Assembly: GCF_019636135.1 (NCBI RefSeq)
Contig: NZ_JAHBYD010000003.1
Span: 124,001 to 188,000 of the forward strand
Direction of reading: 5' to 3'
From: Phenylobacterium sp.
GTDB lineage: Bacteria > Pseudomonadota > Alphaproteobacteria > Caulobacterales > Caulobacteraceae
Length of the DNA: 64,000 nucleotides
Made by a program: the position numbers and the translations under genes. Below are positions 43,816-51,565 of this stretch, piece after piece. Every line of letters begins with the position of its first letter. Position 1 is the stretch's first letter. The notes under the pieces were generated by a model. It had not been told where the DNA came from and ran no database searches. It was given only the letters and a program-made list of their open reading frames with translations.

Positions 43816-43999
43816 GCTTCCGCTGCGCCCGGGCGCGGCGCTGACCGTCATCGACGTCTCGGGCTGGACCGGCGCGAAGAAGCCGCCGTTCGCCGTGGGG
43901 ACGACCGTCACCTTCGAGCGCTTCGTGGGCGACAGCGTGAAGCTGCAGGGCGTCCACGGTCTCTTCAAGCCGCGCCGCTTCGAGGTGGCCTGTGGCTGA
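43802..43999 (+). CDS. Small beta-rich phage protein
   Basis: The 65-residue product starts at TTG 43802 after GAGAGGGGG (SVRRLPLRPGAALTVIDVSG) and is rich in beta-type sequence (FAVGTTVTFERFVGDSVKLQ). Both ends overlap neighbours. An ASCH- or Sm-like fold is possible but unproven. Confidence 0.55.
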   Translation: MSVRRLPLRPGAALTVIDVSGWTGAKKPPFAVGTTVTFERFVGDSVKLQGVHGLFKPRRFEVACG

Positions 44000-44255
44000 C
44001 CCGTTGCTCAACCACTGGCCACAGGCCGTCCGTCCGCTGGCCGGAGACGATCTCGATCCGCGCAGCGTGTTCGGCGATCCGCTGCCGACGATCGTCTGGA
44101 CGAGCCCGGCCTGTCCGGGCCATTCCCGCCCGCTGCCGCGCCCGCTGTCGCAGCGGACGCTCGACCGCATCGACCGCGCCTTGCGCAAGTCGATGGGCTG
44201 CTACCGCGTCCTTGTCGGCTCGAACCCGCGCCTGGAGCGCGTGACCAATGGCTGA
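43992..44255 (+). CDS. Small hypothetical phage protein
   Basis: The 87-residue product (MADPLLNHWPQAVRPLAGDD) starts at GTG 43992, overlapping the preceding stop, and overlaps the methyltransferase start by 8 bp. It contains GDPLPTIVWTSPACPGH, which looks like the DPxPT repeat unit of the methyltransferase that follows. Confidence 0.55.
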   Translation: MADPLLNHWPQAVRPLAGDDLDPRSVFGDPLPTIVWTSPACPGHSRPLPRPLSQRTLDRIDRALRKSMGCYRVLVGSNPRLERVTNG

Positions 44256-46857
44256 GCTGGTCGAGCGGTCCCAGGTCGCGCGGCTGCGCGAGAAGTCGAA
44301 GGCGTTCGAAGCGCTGCGGCGCAAGGCGCGGCGGGCCAGCGAGAAGCCGCGCTCGGTCGTGGGCTTCGCGGGCGGCGGCGGGTCGAGCGTGGCGTGGAAG
44401 ATGGCGACGGGCTGGGACCCGGACGTCGCCATGAACCACTGGATGACGGCGGTGTGCGCCCACCAGCGGCACTTCCCGCAGACCGAGCACCACTGCGCCG
44501 ACATTTTCGACGTGGACCCGCGCAGCGTCCTGCCGGGCGAGCCCATCGCCTTCGCCTGGTTCTCGCCGGACTGCACCGACTTCTCCAAGGCGAAGGGCGC
44601 GGCGCCGAAGTCGGAGCGGATCCGCGGCCTGCTCTGGTCGATCCTGCCGTGGGTGGCGACGCGCCGGCCCGACGTGATCATGATCGAGAACGTCGAGGAG
44701 TTCGAACAGGCCGGGCCGGTCTACCGCCGCCCGGACGACTGGCGCGCCGTCGGCGCGGACGGCGTGCTGGTTCCCGGCGAGGCCGGCCAGCCGATCCAGG
44801 CGCGGCGCGGCGAGACGTTCCGGAGCTTCGTCGCCAAGCTGCGCCGCGTCGGCGGCGTGGTGGAATGGCGGGTGATCAACGCCGCCGACTACGGCGCGCC
44901 CACGACGCGCAAGCGGCTCTACGTGATCGTCCGCTTCGACGGGCGGCCCATCGTGTGGCCCGAGCGGACGCACGCGCCGCGCAAGGACTGCGCGCGGCTG
45001 GGCCTGAAGCCGTGGGTCGGCGCGCACACCATCATCGACTGGGGGCAGGACTGCCCGTCCATCTTCCTCGACGAGGGCGAGGTCGACGATCTGGCGAAGC
45101 GGACGGGCAAGCGGGTGAAGCGCCCGCTCGTCGCCGCCACGCAGAAGCGCATCGCCCGCGGGATGGAGCGCTACGTCATCGGCTCGGCCGATCCGTTCCT
45201 CGTGAACATCTCGCAGCGGAATTGGGGCGGCGACCGCGCGCACGGCGTGCGCGACACGCCGGTTCCGACGCTGACGTCGAGCAAGGGCGGCGAATACGCC
45301 TTGGTCGATCCGGCCGTCGCGAACGTGGTGAAGTTCCAGGAAAACTCGACCTTCACCGACCCGCGCGATCCGATCCACACGATCATGGCGGGGGCGACCC
45401 GGCACGGGCTCGTCACGTCGCATCTCGCCAGCGTCGCCCACGGCGCCGAAGAGCGCGCGTGGCCGGTCGATGACCCGGCGCGGACCCAGACCGGGCATCA
45501 CGACAAGGCGCTGGTCACAGCCAACCTGGTCGGCCTCGCCCACGGCGAGCACGGGGAGCGCCCGGGCTCGCGGACGCGGGACCTCCACGATCCCGCCGGC
45601 CATGTCCACGCGGGCGGCGGCGACGGCGCGCTGGTCGCGGGCTCGCTGGTGCGGACGAACTTCCACTCGGCCGCGGCGCGCAACGGCGTGCGCGATCCCG
45701 AGGAGCCGATGGCGACGAACACCGGCGACGGTGGCGTGGCGCTGACGGCGGCCACGCTGGTCCCGCGCTATGGCGAGCGGGAGCGGCAGGCGCCTCGGGC
45801 GCAGGACGTCGGCGATCCGCTGCCGACCATCGTGCCCGACGCCAACGGCGGACAGGTCGCGGCGGCCACGCTGTTGCGGCAGTTCGGCACGTCCAGCGCT
45901 CGCGACCTCAACGACCCGCACCCTACGGTCATGACTGAGGGCGACGGCGGCAAGTCGGGCCTGATCGCGGCCAGTCTCTCGCGCCAGTTCGGCGGAAGCC
46001 ACGGGGCCGACGTCGGCGATCCAGCGCCGACGGTCATGCCGGGCGGTTCGGGGAAGACGCAGGTCGTCGCGGCGCACCTCGACGCCTACTACGGCTGCGA
46101 GGCTGAGCGCGGGAACGACATCGGCGAGCCTGCGCGGACCTCGACCGGCAAGGATCGGCTCAGCCTCGTCGCGACCTGGCTGGAGCAGGCGAACACCGGG
46201 GCGGTCGGGCACGACCAGCGCGAGCCGGTGTCGACCATCGTGGCCGGCGGCGGCGAGGGGAGCGGCTGGGGGCCGACGCAGCGGCTGATCGAGGCGCGGC
46301 TGGAGCTGGACGGCGGGCCGGTCGGGCGTCGCGGCGCCGTGCTGGACTTCCTCTGGCGCCACTTCGGCGTGCCGACCCAGGCGGAGTGGGACGACCCGGC
46401 GGCGACGCTGCAGGGCCGGCTGAAGTTCGGGCTGGTGCTGCTGCCCCGGCGGCCTTCGGCCGGGACCACGGAAGACACGGAAGGCGCGCATGGCGCGCGC
46501 CACACGGAAGGGCGCGGCGTTTCCGGGGATGGCCCGGCGGCGTCGGAGACCTCTGTCCGTGGAGCCGGCGAAGCCGGCGTTCCGTGTAGCCCGCAGAGCG
46601 GGCGTTCCGTGGTTGCCGATTTCGACGTCTGGATGATCGTCGACATCGGCCTGCGCATGCTGACGCCGCGCGAGCTGGCGGCGGCCATGGGCCTGCCCGC
46701 CGACTACGACCTGTCGCTCGACCATCTGGGCCGGCCGATCAGCAAGACCCACCAGACGCAGATGATCGGCAACATGGTGAGCCCGCCCCCGGCGGCGGCG
46801 CTCATCGCCGCCAACTGCCCCGACCTCATCCAGCCGGGCTGGAGGATGGCGGCGTGA
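44248..46857 (+). CDS. DNA (cytosine-5) methyltransferase with repeat domain
   Basis: The 869-residue protein has C5-MTase motif I in VVGFAGGGGSSVAWKMATG, motif IV with the catalytic cysteine in FSPDCTDFSKAKG, and motif VI in MIENVEEFEQAGP. NAADYGAPTTRKRLYVIVRF follows, and the late RMLTPRELAAAMGLPADY and IGNMVSPPPAAAL are motifs IX and X. Between the halves (about residues 326-672) lie about ten degenerate repeats of the form V-DPxPT-GG-LVAA-L. Residues 739-789 come from a palindromic element in frame. It should modify phage or host DNA, protecting against restriction; the target sequence is unknown. Confidence 0.9.
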   Translation: MAELVERSQVARLREKSKAFEALRRKARRASEKPRSVVGFAGGGGSSVAWKMATGWDPDVAMNHWMTAVCAHQRHFPQTEHHCADIFDVDPRSVLPGEPIAFAWFSPDCTDFSKAKGAAPKSERIRGLLWSILPWVATRRPDVIMIENVEEFEQAGPVYRRPDDWRAVGADGVLVPGEAGQPIQARRGETFRSFVAKLRRVGGVVEWRVINAADYGAPTTRKRLYVIVRFDGRPIVWPERTHAPRKDCARLGLKPWVGAHTIIDWGQDCPSIFLDEGEVDDLAKRTGKRVKRPLVAATQKRIARGMERYVIGSADPFLVNISQRNWGGDRAHGVRDTPVPTLTSSKGGEYALVDPAVANVVKFQENSTFTDPRDPIHTIMAGATRHGLVTSHLASVAHGAEERAWPVDDPARTQTGHHDKALVTANLVGLAHGEHGERPGSRTRDLHDPAGHVHAGGGDGALVAGSLVRTNFHSAAARNGVRDPEEPMATNTGDGGVALTAATLVPRYGERERQAPRAQDVGDPLPTIVPDANGGQVAAATLLRQFGTSSARDLNDPHPTVMTEGDGGKSGLIAASLSRQFGGSHGADVGDPAPTVMPGGSGKTQVVAAHLDAYYGCEAERGNDIGEPARTSTGKDRLSLVATWLEQANTGAVGHDQREPVSTIVAGGGEGSGWGPTQRLIEARLELDGGPVGRRGAVLDFLWRHFGVPTQAEWDDPAATLQGRLKFGLVLLPRRPSAGTTEDTEGAHGARHTEGRGVSGDGPAASETSVRGAGEAGVPCSPQSGRSVVADFDVWMIVDIGLRMLTPRELAAAMGLPADYDLSLDHLGRPISKTHQTQMIGNMVSPPPAAALIAANCPDLIQPGWRMAA
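45238..45252. repeat. Prophage palindrome, exact 15-mer
   Basis: GCGCACGGCGTGCGC inside the methyltransferase gene, coding RAHGVRD. Confidence 0.7.
46465..46613. repeat. ACCACGGAA-ended palindromic element, in frame in the methyltransferase
   Basis: The ends are ACCACGGAA (46465) and TTCCGTGGT (46613). Inside are GGCGCGC hairpins, GCCGGCGAAGCCGGC and CCCGCAGAGCGGG. Related copies lie at 55266-55412 (inverted) and 59749-59841 (left-truncated). The coding frame stays open through it. Confidence 0.8.
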
Positions 46858-47512
46858 GCGTGGCGTCCCAGGATCTCTTCGAACTGGCGAGCCGCGGGCC
46901 GGGCGGCGCGCAGGCCATCTGGCGCATCAGGTGCGCCAAATGCGCGGCGACGGTCGAGGTCGTGAACGGCGCCCGAGGCCTGCTGCCGCCTGACATGCTG
47001 GTGAAGAAGTTCGCTGGGGCGGGCTTCAAGGTCAGCCGGCGGAACCCGTCGCATCACCTGTGTGCCGCCTGCCAGGCCCGGCCGCCTCGGCTGCGCCTCG
47101 TCGCCTCGTCCGCCGAGGCCGCGCGCCCCGAACCCGTGAACCCCGAAGCCGCAGCCGTCGAGGACCCCATGCCGCAGACCGCGGACGCCCCGCGCCAGCC
47201 GACGCGCGAGGAGCGCCAGACCATCCACGCCGCCATCGACAAGCACTGGAGTGTCTCCGGGGGGGGTACGCCGGGAACCTGACGGACGCCAAGCTGGCGG
47301 CGACGCTGGATGTCCCCCGCGCCTGGGTCGCCGAGGTGCGCGACCTGTTCTTCGGGCCGGACACCAACGAGGCGCGCGAGGCCGGGCTGGCGGCGCTGGA
47401 CGCGTTCGAGGCGCGGGCGGCGGAGATCGAGGGGCGGGCCATGCAACTCGCCGCTGACGCCGAGACGCTGAAGGCGGACATCGCGGCCTTCCGGAAGGCG
47501 GCCCGGTCGTGA
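46854..47512 (+). CDS. Zinc-finger/HTH phage protein split by a G8 frameshift
   Basis: The first frame (46854-47282, 142 residues) has a zinc-binding pattern (IRCAKCAATVEV, then HHLCAACQA) and TREERQTIHAAIDKHWS. It then enters a run of eight G at 47259-47266 and stops after TPGT. The continuing sequence is in the -1 frame: YAGNLTDAKLAATLDVPRAW, an HTH-like segment, then a coiled-coil tail to 47512, which overlaps the ASCH gene start. One extra G or a -1 slip on the G run would join both parts into one protein of about 220 residues. Mutation, sequencing error, phase variation or programmed slippage are all possible. Confidence 0.65.
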
Positions 47513-48054
47513 CCCGGCATCTTCCCGGCCTGGCCGAGCTGGAGGCGTCGGTCGCGCGCGTCATCCCGTGCCTGTCGCTCTGGGAGCCGTGGGCCAGCCT
47601 GATCGTCTGCGGCGCGAAGTGGCACGAGACGCGCCATTGGCCGACGAAGGTCCGCGGCCTCGTCGCCATCCATGCGGCGAAGAAGTGCGACCGCCCGGGC
47701 GCGCCGGACGAGGTGTGCGAGGTGTTCCTCGGTCCCGGCTGGGCGCGCACGAGGCCTGCGGGCTGTGTCGTGGCCGTGGCGCAGCTCACCGGCTGCTACC
47801 ACGCGGCGCACCTGGTCGAGGGCCGCCCGCCGCTGCTGGCGGCGACCGACAACCTGGACCAGCGGTGCGGCAACTTCGATCCCGGCCGCTACGGCTTCCG
47901 GCTCGACCACGTGCGGCCGCTGCGCGAGCCGCTGCCGCTGATCGGCCGCCAGGGCTGGTTCGACTGGAGGCCGCCGGCGGACCTCGCCGAACGGCTGCTG
48001 CCCGAGGTCGACCGGGTCCAGGCGCTCGGCGGCTGGGAGGCGCGACATGCGTAG
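47509..48054 (+). CDS. ASCH-domain protein (second copy)
   Basis: The 181-residue product contains VIPCLSLWEPWASLIVCGAK, WPTKVRGLVAIHAAKKCDRP and GCVVAVAQLTGCYHAAH, the same block order as the ASCH protein at 34085, and a matching end GRQGWFDWRPPADLAERL. The GTG start overlaps the preceding stop (GTGA). It probably binds RNA or a modified nucleotide; with the nearby methyltransferase a role around modified DNA is possible, as inference only. Confidence 0.85.
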   Translation: MTRHLPGLAELEASVARVIPCLSLWEPWASLIVCGAKWHETRHWPTKVRGLVAIHAAKKCDRPGAPDEVCEVFLGPGWARTRPAGCVVAVAQLTGCYHAAHLVEGRPPLLAATDNLDQRCGNFDPGRYGFRLDHVRPLREPLPLIGRQGWFDWRPPADLAERLLPEVDRVQALGGWEARHA

Positions 48055-48163
48055 CTTCGGCCTCGGGCTGTTCGCGGGCCTCATCGGCGCGGCGTGCCTC
48101 GCCGGTCTGGCGGGGCTGATCTGGACGCTCGGCGCGGCCGTGCGGGGGGCGGTGCTGCCTTGA
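48047..48163 (+). CDS. 38-residue membrane protein
   Basis: MRSFGLGLFAGLIGAACLAG, then LAGLIWTLGAAVRGAVLP, forms a single hydrophobic helix. The ATG overlaps the ASCH gene end by 8 bp and the stop overlaps the next TTG start (TTGA). The tight coupling on both sides supports translation. Confidence 0.55.
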   Translation: MRSFGLGLFAGLIGAACLAGLAGLIWTLGAAVRGAVLP

Positions 48164-48429
48164 GTGGCTCGGCCCAATGCCCGCACACCGACGTGCATTT
48201 CGACCTGAACGTAGCGCGCTTCGGCGACACGAACGTCGGCTATCTGGAGATCGTGGGGCGCTGCAAGATCTGCGACGCGCCGATGCGTTTCCGCGGCGCG
48301 CCCCTGGGTGTGACGCCCGCCCATCCGACGATGGCGCTGGACGGCTCCGAGATCAGGCTGCCGTTCCTGTTCGGCGACGAGGAGTACGACGGCAAGTGTG
48401 TCGGGTTCGTCGTCGGGGTGGCGTCGTGA
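48160..48429 (+). CDS. Small Cys/His-rich phage protein
   Basis: The 89-residue product starts at TTG 48160 (SGSAQCPHTDVHFDLNVARF) and has a second cluster GRCKICDAPMRFRGAP, so a zinc site is likely. Its stop overlaps the next GTG start. The pattern CPHTDVHFDLNVARF is one I associate with small phage hypotheticals of unknown role. Confidence 0.65.
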   Translation: MSGSAQCPHTDVHFDLNVARFGDTNVGYLEIVGRCKICDAPMRFRGAPLGVTPAHPTMALDGSEIRLPFLFGDEEYDGKCVGFVVGVAS

Positions 48430-48863
48430 CCCGGCGCGGCCTCACGCCCGACGAGGCGGACTACGACGACATGCACCACGCGCTCGGCCGCCCGCCCGGG
48501 CGCTGGGTCGAGCCGTTCCGCAACCACTTCTGCTGCCCGGCCGAGGGGCCGGAGGCCGAGCGCTTCGAGACGCTGGGGAGCTACTGGCGCAAGGTCGGGC
48601 TCATCAACGGCGGCGCGGACGCGATCTATCGGGTGACGCCGCACGGCGTGCGCCAGGTCATGGCGTGGCTGGCGCTGCGGGACCGCGCGGCCGGGAGGCG
48701 GGCGTGGCGCGTCTTCGGCGGCGGCGTCAGCGAGCGGGTCGTCGTCGCGAAGTCAGCGTCGCAGGCGAAATACTTCGTCTACCTGGACCTGAACGACGTC
48801 TGGAACTGCGGCTTCCGCGCGTTCTGCGGCCGGGGCGTGAAGGCGCGGCTCGCGCATGGCTGA
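48426..48863 (+). CDS. Hypothetical phage protein
   Basis: The 145-residue product (MTRRGLTPDEADYDDMHHAL) contains EPFRNHFCCPAEGPEAERFE, YRVTPHGVRQVMAWLALRDR and SASQAKYFVYLDLNDVWNCG. The N-terminal part reads like a small winged-helix unit; no family is named. GTG at 48426 overlaps the upstream stop (GTGA), and its own stop overlaps the helicase gene by 8 bp. Confidence 0.65.
   Translation: MTRRGLTPDEADYDDMHHALGRPPGRWVEPFRNHFCCPAEGPEAERFETLGSYWRKVGLINGGADAIYRVTPHGVRQVMAWLALRDRAAGRRAWRVFGGGVSERVVVAKSASQAKYFVYLDLNDVWNCGFRAFCGRGVKARLAHG
48639..48653. repeat. Prophage palindrome, 14 of 15
   Basis: CCGCACGGCGTGCGC inside the 145-residue gene, coding TPHGVRQ; the core 13-mer is exact. Confidence 0.6.
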
Positions 48864-49188
48864 CGGCGAAGCCTTTGCCTGCGCCGCGGTCGCCGCCCCT
48901 TCGGGCTCGGCCGACCCGACGCGGCGCGTTGCGCCCGACGCCTATCGGGCCTTCCTCGAGGACAAGGTGGAGATCGCGCCGGCGGGCGGGATCGACGTGC
49001 CGATCGGCGACCTGAACCCGTGGCTGAAGCCGCATGCGAAGGTCGCGGTGCGGTGGATGCTGCTGGGCGGGCGGCGGGCGTGCTTCGCCTCGTTCGGGCT
49101 GGCGAAGACGTCGATCCAGCTCGAAGCGGTGTGGCAGGTGCTTCTGCACCTGGGGCGCCAGCCTTTGGGTGTCGTGGAGCTCGACCAC

Positions 49189-49252
49189 GCTTCCCCCTCC
49201 GTCCCTTCGCCTGCGGCTCGGGCCACCTCCCCCATGAAGGGGGAGGAGGGGG
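49189..49252. repeat. CCCTCC-type palindromic unit inside the helicase gene
   Basis: GCTTCCCCCTCCGTCCCTTC opens the unit and CCCCATGAAGGGGGAGG closes it. It is a relative of the units at 36694 and 54101 and keeps the frame open. Confidence 0.7.
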
Positions 49253-49848
49253 TCGGGGCGGCGCGGGTCGGCGGACGGGGGCTGATCGTCATCCCGCTGG
49301 GGGTGAAGCATGATTTCGCGCGCGATGCCGCGGCGATGGGCGTGCCGGTGCGGTTCGTGCGCTCGACGTTCGAGTGCTGGGGGCCGGGGCTCTACATCAC
49401 GCACTACGAGGCGTTCCGGGACGGGAAGGTCGACCTCTCGGGCTTCGACGTCGTGTCGCTGGACGAGGCGGCGTGCCTGCGCGGAATGGGTGGCACGAAG
49501 ACCTTCCGGACGGCGGCCAACGAGCTGACGGGTGTGCCGTTCCGGTTCGTGGCCACGGCGACGCCCTCGCCGAACGACTTCATCGAGATGCTGGCCTACG
49601 CCGAGGTGCTGGGCATCATGGATATCGGGCAGGCCAAAACCCGGTTCTTCAAGCGCAACTCGGAGAAGGCCGACGAGCTGACCCTGCACCCGCACCGGGA
49701 GCGGGCGTTCTGGATGTGGGTGGCGTCGTGGGCGCTGTTCATCACGAGGCCGTCGGATGTCGGCTGCGACGACACCGGCTACGACCTGCCCGAGCTGGAC
49801 GTGCGCTGGCATTGCGTGCCCACGCCGCCGCCCTTCGACGAGGACGAC

Positions 49849-49863
49849 GCGCACGCCGTGCGC
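49849..49863. repeat. Prophage palindrome, exact 15-mer
   Basis: GCGCACGCCGTGCGC inside the helicase fragment, coding DAHAVRS, about 190 bp before the left junction of the inserted block. Confidence 0.7.
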
Positions 49864-50044
49864 AGCGGACAACAGCTTGAGATGTTCCGGTCGGACAGGA
49901 TCGGCGTGGTCGATCATGCCCGTGAGAAGCGGCGCAGCCTGTTCGCCCGGGTGGCGAAGATGGCGGAGATCGTGGCTTGCGATCCCGACGATCACTACGT
50001 GCTCTGGCACGACCTGAACGCCGAGCGCGACCTGATCGCCCATC

Positions 50045-50185
50045 CTCGGCGGCGGGCCGCAGCGTAGTGCAGATGACACTCCGATCTTGGCGGCGAAGAA
50101 CCGACCGCATCAGCCGCTCCTCGTACTCCCGCCCGTACTTTTCGCCCCAGACGAAGGTCGCGACGATGTTGCGGCGACCGCTCAC
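50045..50185 (-). pseudogene. Glycosyltransferase, N-terminal fragment
   Basis: GTG at 50185 opens MSGRRNIVATFVWGEKYG, then REYEERLMRSVLRRQDRSVI, a typical start for a small glycosyltransferase. The sequence ends at the junction with the helicase gene near 50045. The rest of this protein is found at 59179-59702 on the same strand, 9 kb away. Confidence 0.72.
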
Positions 50186-50793
50186 GGCGGGCTGTCCTGC
50201 GCGTCGGCCGGGCCGCCGCCGTCGCGCCAGAGCACGCCGATGCCGTTGTTCTTAAGGCTCGGGTCGTAGCGGAACTCCCGGTGCGGATACTGCGGGCGCA
50301 GGTTGTTCCAGAGCTGCGGCACGTCGATGCGCACGCCCTGCCAGGTCGCCGCGCGGAACCACGCCACGTCATGGAAGGCGACGATCCGCCCCATCTCGCG
50401 GTAGTTGTCCCAGTCCTTCACCAGACCGTCGAGCCGATGGTCGCCATCCAGCAGGATCGCGTCGTACGGCCCCCAAGCCTCGACCTGGTCGATCACCGCC
50501 TTCAGCGTCGAGTCTCCCCAGATCACGCGGGCGTCGTAGCCGCCTTCGGTCAGCGCCTGCAGGCAGGCCTTCAGGCTGACCTGGCTCTCGCTCCAAGCTC
50601 GTGTGCCGCCCGGCAGGTCTACCGACACGATCCGGGAGCCCTTCGGCAGCGCGGTCGCCACGCGCCACAGCGACCCTCCGAACTTCGACCCGATCTCCAG
50701 GTAGGACCGCACGCCCTCGGCGGCGAGCAACTCGCAGAAGGCCGAGATCTCGCGCTCGTCCTGCGCGGCGTCGGTGAGATACTGTTTGCTCAT
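50182..50793 (-). CDS. Class I SAM-dependent methyltransferase (type 24-like)
   Basis: The 203-residue product has VRSYLEIGSKFGGSLWRVAT (SAM-binding motif I), GSRIVSVDLPGG (motif II) and YDAILLDGDHRLDGLVKDWD, the pattern of the cephalosporin-hydroxylase-like/type 24 methyltransferases often found in glycan loci. It probably methylates a sugar or small molecule. Its start overlaps the 62-residue gene (ATGA) and its stop overlaps the glycosyltransferase start. Confidence 0.85.
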   Translation of the reverse strand: MSKQYLTDAAQDEREISAFCELLAAEGVRSYLEIGSKFGGSLWRVATALPKGSRIVSVDLPGGTRAWSESQVSLKACLQALTEGGYDARVIWGDSTLKAVIDQVEAWGPYDAILLDGDHRLDGLVKDWDNYREMGRIVAFHDVAWFRAATWQGVRIDVPQLWNNLRPQYPHREFRYDPSLKNNGIGVLWRDGGGPADAQDSPP

Positions 50794-50978
50794 GCCGCGC
50801 CCCGGATGGGGAGCACCAGGCGAGGCTCCGCCACCACGGCGACAACGCGGCCTCGCGAAGAAAGGATGTCAGCCCAGACCCTCAGGGTCGGGTTCTCACG
50901 CCTGTGGCGCTCAACGCGAGCGCTAAGGTTTCGCATCGTGACGATGTTCCCAGTGAAGTAGACGCGGTCGAGCACCAC
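50790..50978 (-). CDS. Small hypothetical protein
   Basis: The 62-residue product reads VLDRVYFTGNIVTMRNLSAR, then PTLRVWADILSSRGRVVAVV. A GTG at 50978 is followed 185 bp later by the ATGA overlap with the methyltransferase gene. No family is recognised; it may be a fragment of a larger protein. Confidence 0.5.
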   Translation of the reverse strand: MVLDRVYFTGNIVTMRNLSARVERHRRENPTLRVWADILSSRGRVVAVVAEPRLVLPIRGAA

Positions 50979-50980
50979 TA

Positions 50981-51565
50981 TCAGCGCCCCCAGATGGCGG
51001 CCGCGCCCAACTCGGCCGAGATGTAGCTCGTGTGGATGCGCGCCAGACCGGCGCGGCCCAGGTCGGCGTCCAGCGCCGCGATCTCCGCGTCGTTCTCCGC
51101 CGCCTTGTCCGACGTGCCGCGCCAGGCGAACCACCCGCGCGTCTGGCGGCCGAAGTGCGCCATCAGCTCCGAGAGCGCCGCCTCCGGCATCGCCCGCTTC
51201 AGCTTGTGGTAGGTCGCCAGGCACAGCGTGATGTCGTACTGCCGCCCGGCGAAGGGCTTCAGGGCCGCCGGGCCGCCGGTCAGGTCCACGACCTCGAACA
51301 GGCTTTTCACGTCGCGCAGGTCGGCGAAGAGTTCGCGCGCGGTCCGCACGCCCTCCTCATAGATGTCGCACCCGTCCACCTTCGCCGCGCCCGCCAGCGC
51401 CATGTCGTAGCTCACGGCGCCGCGGTTGCAGCCGATGTCGAAGACGCTCGCGCCTCGGGCCCGCCAGTAGAGGTCGGCCATCCCGTCCAGGCGGAACATG
51501 CCCGTGCCCCGGACGCGCACCTGTACCTCATAACCGCTGCCGTTCGGCCGCCGCATCTCCACCAT
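50981..51565 (-). CDS. Class I SAM-dependent methyltransferase
   Basis: The 194-residue product has ASVFDIGCNRGAVSYDMALA (motif I), VDGCDIYEEGVRTARELFAD (motif II) and YDITLCLATYHKLKRAMPEA (motif IV region). It methylates a small molecule or sugar; the locus suggests a glycan intermediate. The ATG at 51565 touches the stop of the GT9-like gene. Confidence 0.85.
   Translation of the reverse strand: MVEMRRPNGSGYEVQVRVRGTGMFRLDGMADLYWRARGASVFDIGCNRGAVSYDMALAGAAKVDGCDIYEEGVRTARELFADLRDVKSLFEVVDLTGGPAALKPFAGRQYDITLCLATYHKLKRAMPEAALSELMAHFGRQTRGWFAWRGTSDKAAENDAEIAALDADLGRAGLARIHTSYISAELGAAAIWGR

Larger units (their letters stand above)
48856..50067 (+). pseudogene. Helicase-methylase gene, N-terminal (helicase) half
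   Basis: The 403 codons match the first helicase part of the long phage helicase/DNA-methylase proteins I know: ACFASFGLAKTSIQLEAVWQ (Walker A region, altered), LIVIPLGVKHDFARDAAAMG, DVVSLDEAACLRGMGGTKTF (Walker B-like DEAA), RFVATATPSPNDFIEMLAYA and QAKTRFFKRNSEKADELTLH. The match ends at VLWHDLNAERDLIA near 50040 and then runs into unrelated sequence. The second helicase part resumes at 59702 and the methylase part at 59873. Residues 111-131 come from a palindromic element in frame. Confidence 0.85.

Noticed and set aside
44008..46752. A 900-codon open frame opposite the methyltransferase
   Set aside because: The plus strand has all C5-methyltransferase motifs; the minus frame is a compositional shadow.
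47259..47266. Programmed frameshift of a tail assembly chaperone
   Set aside because: The gene is in the early region beside a methyltransferase and an ASCH gene, not before a tape-measure gene, and its product has zinc-finger and HTH-like parts.
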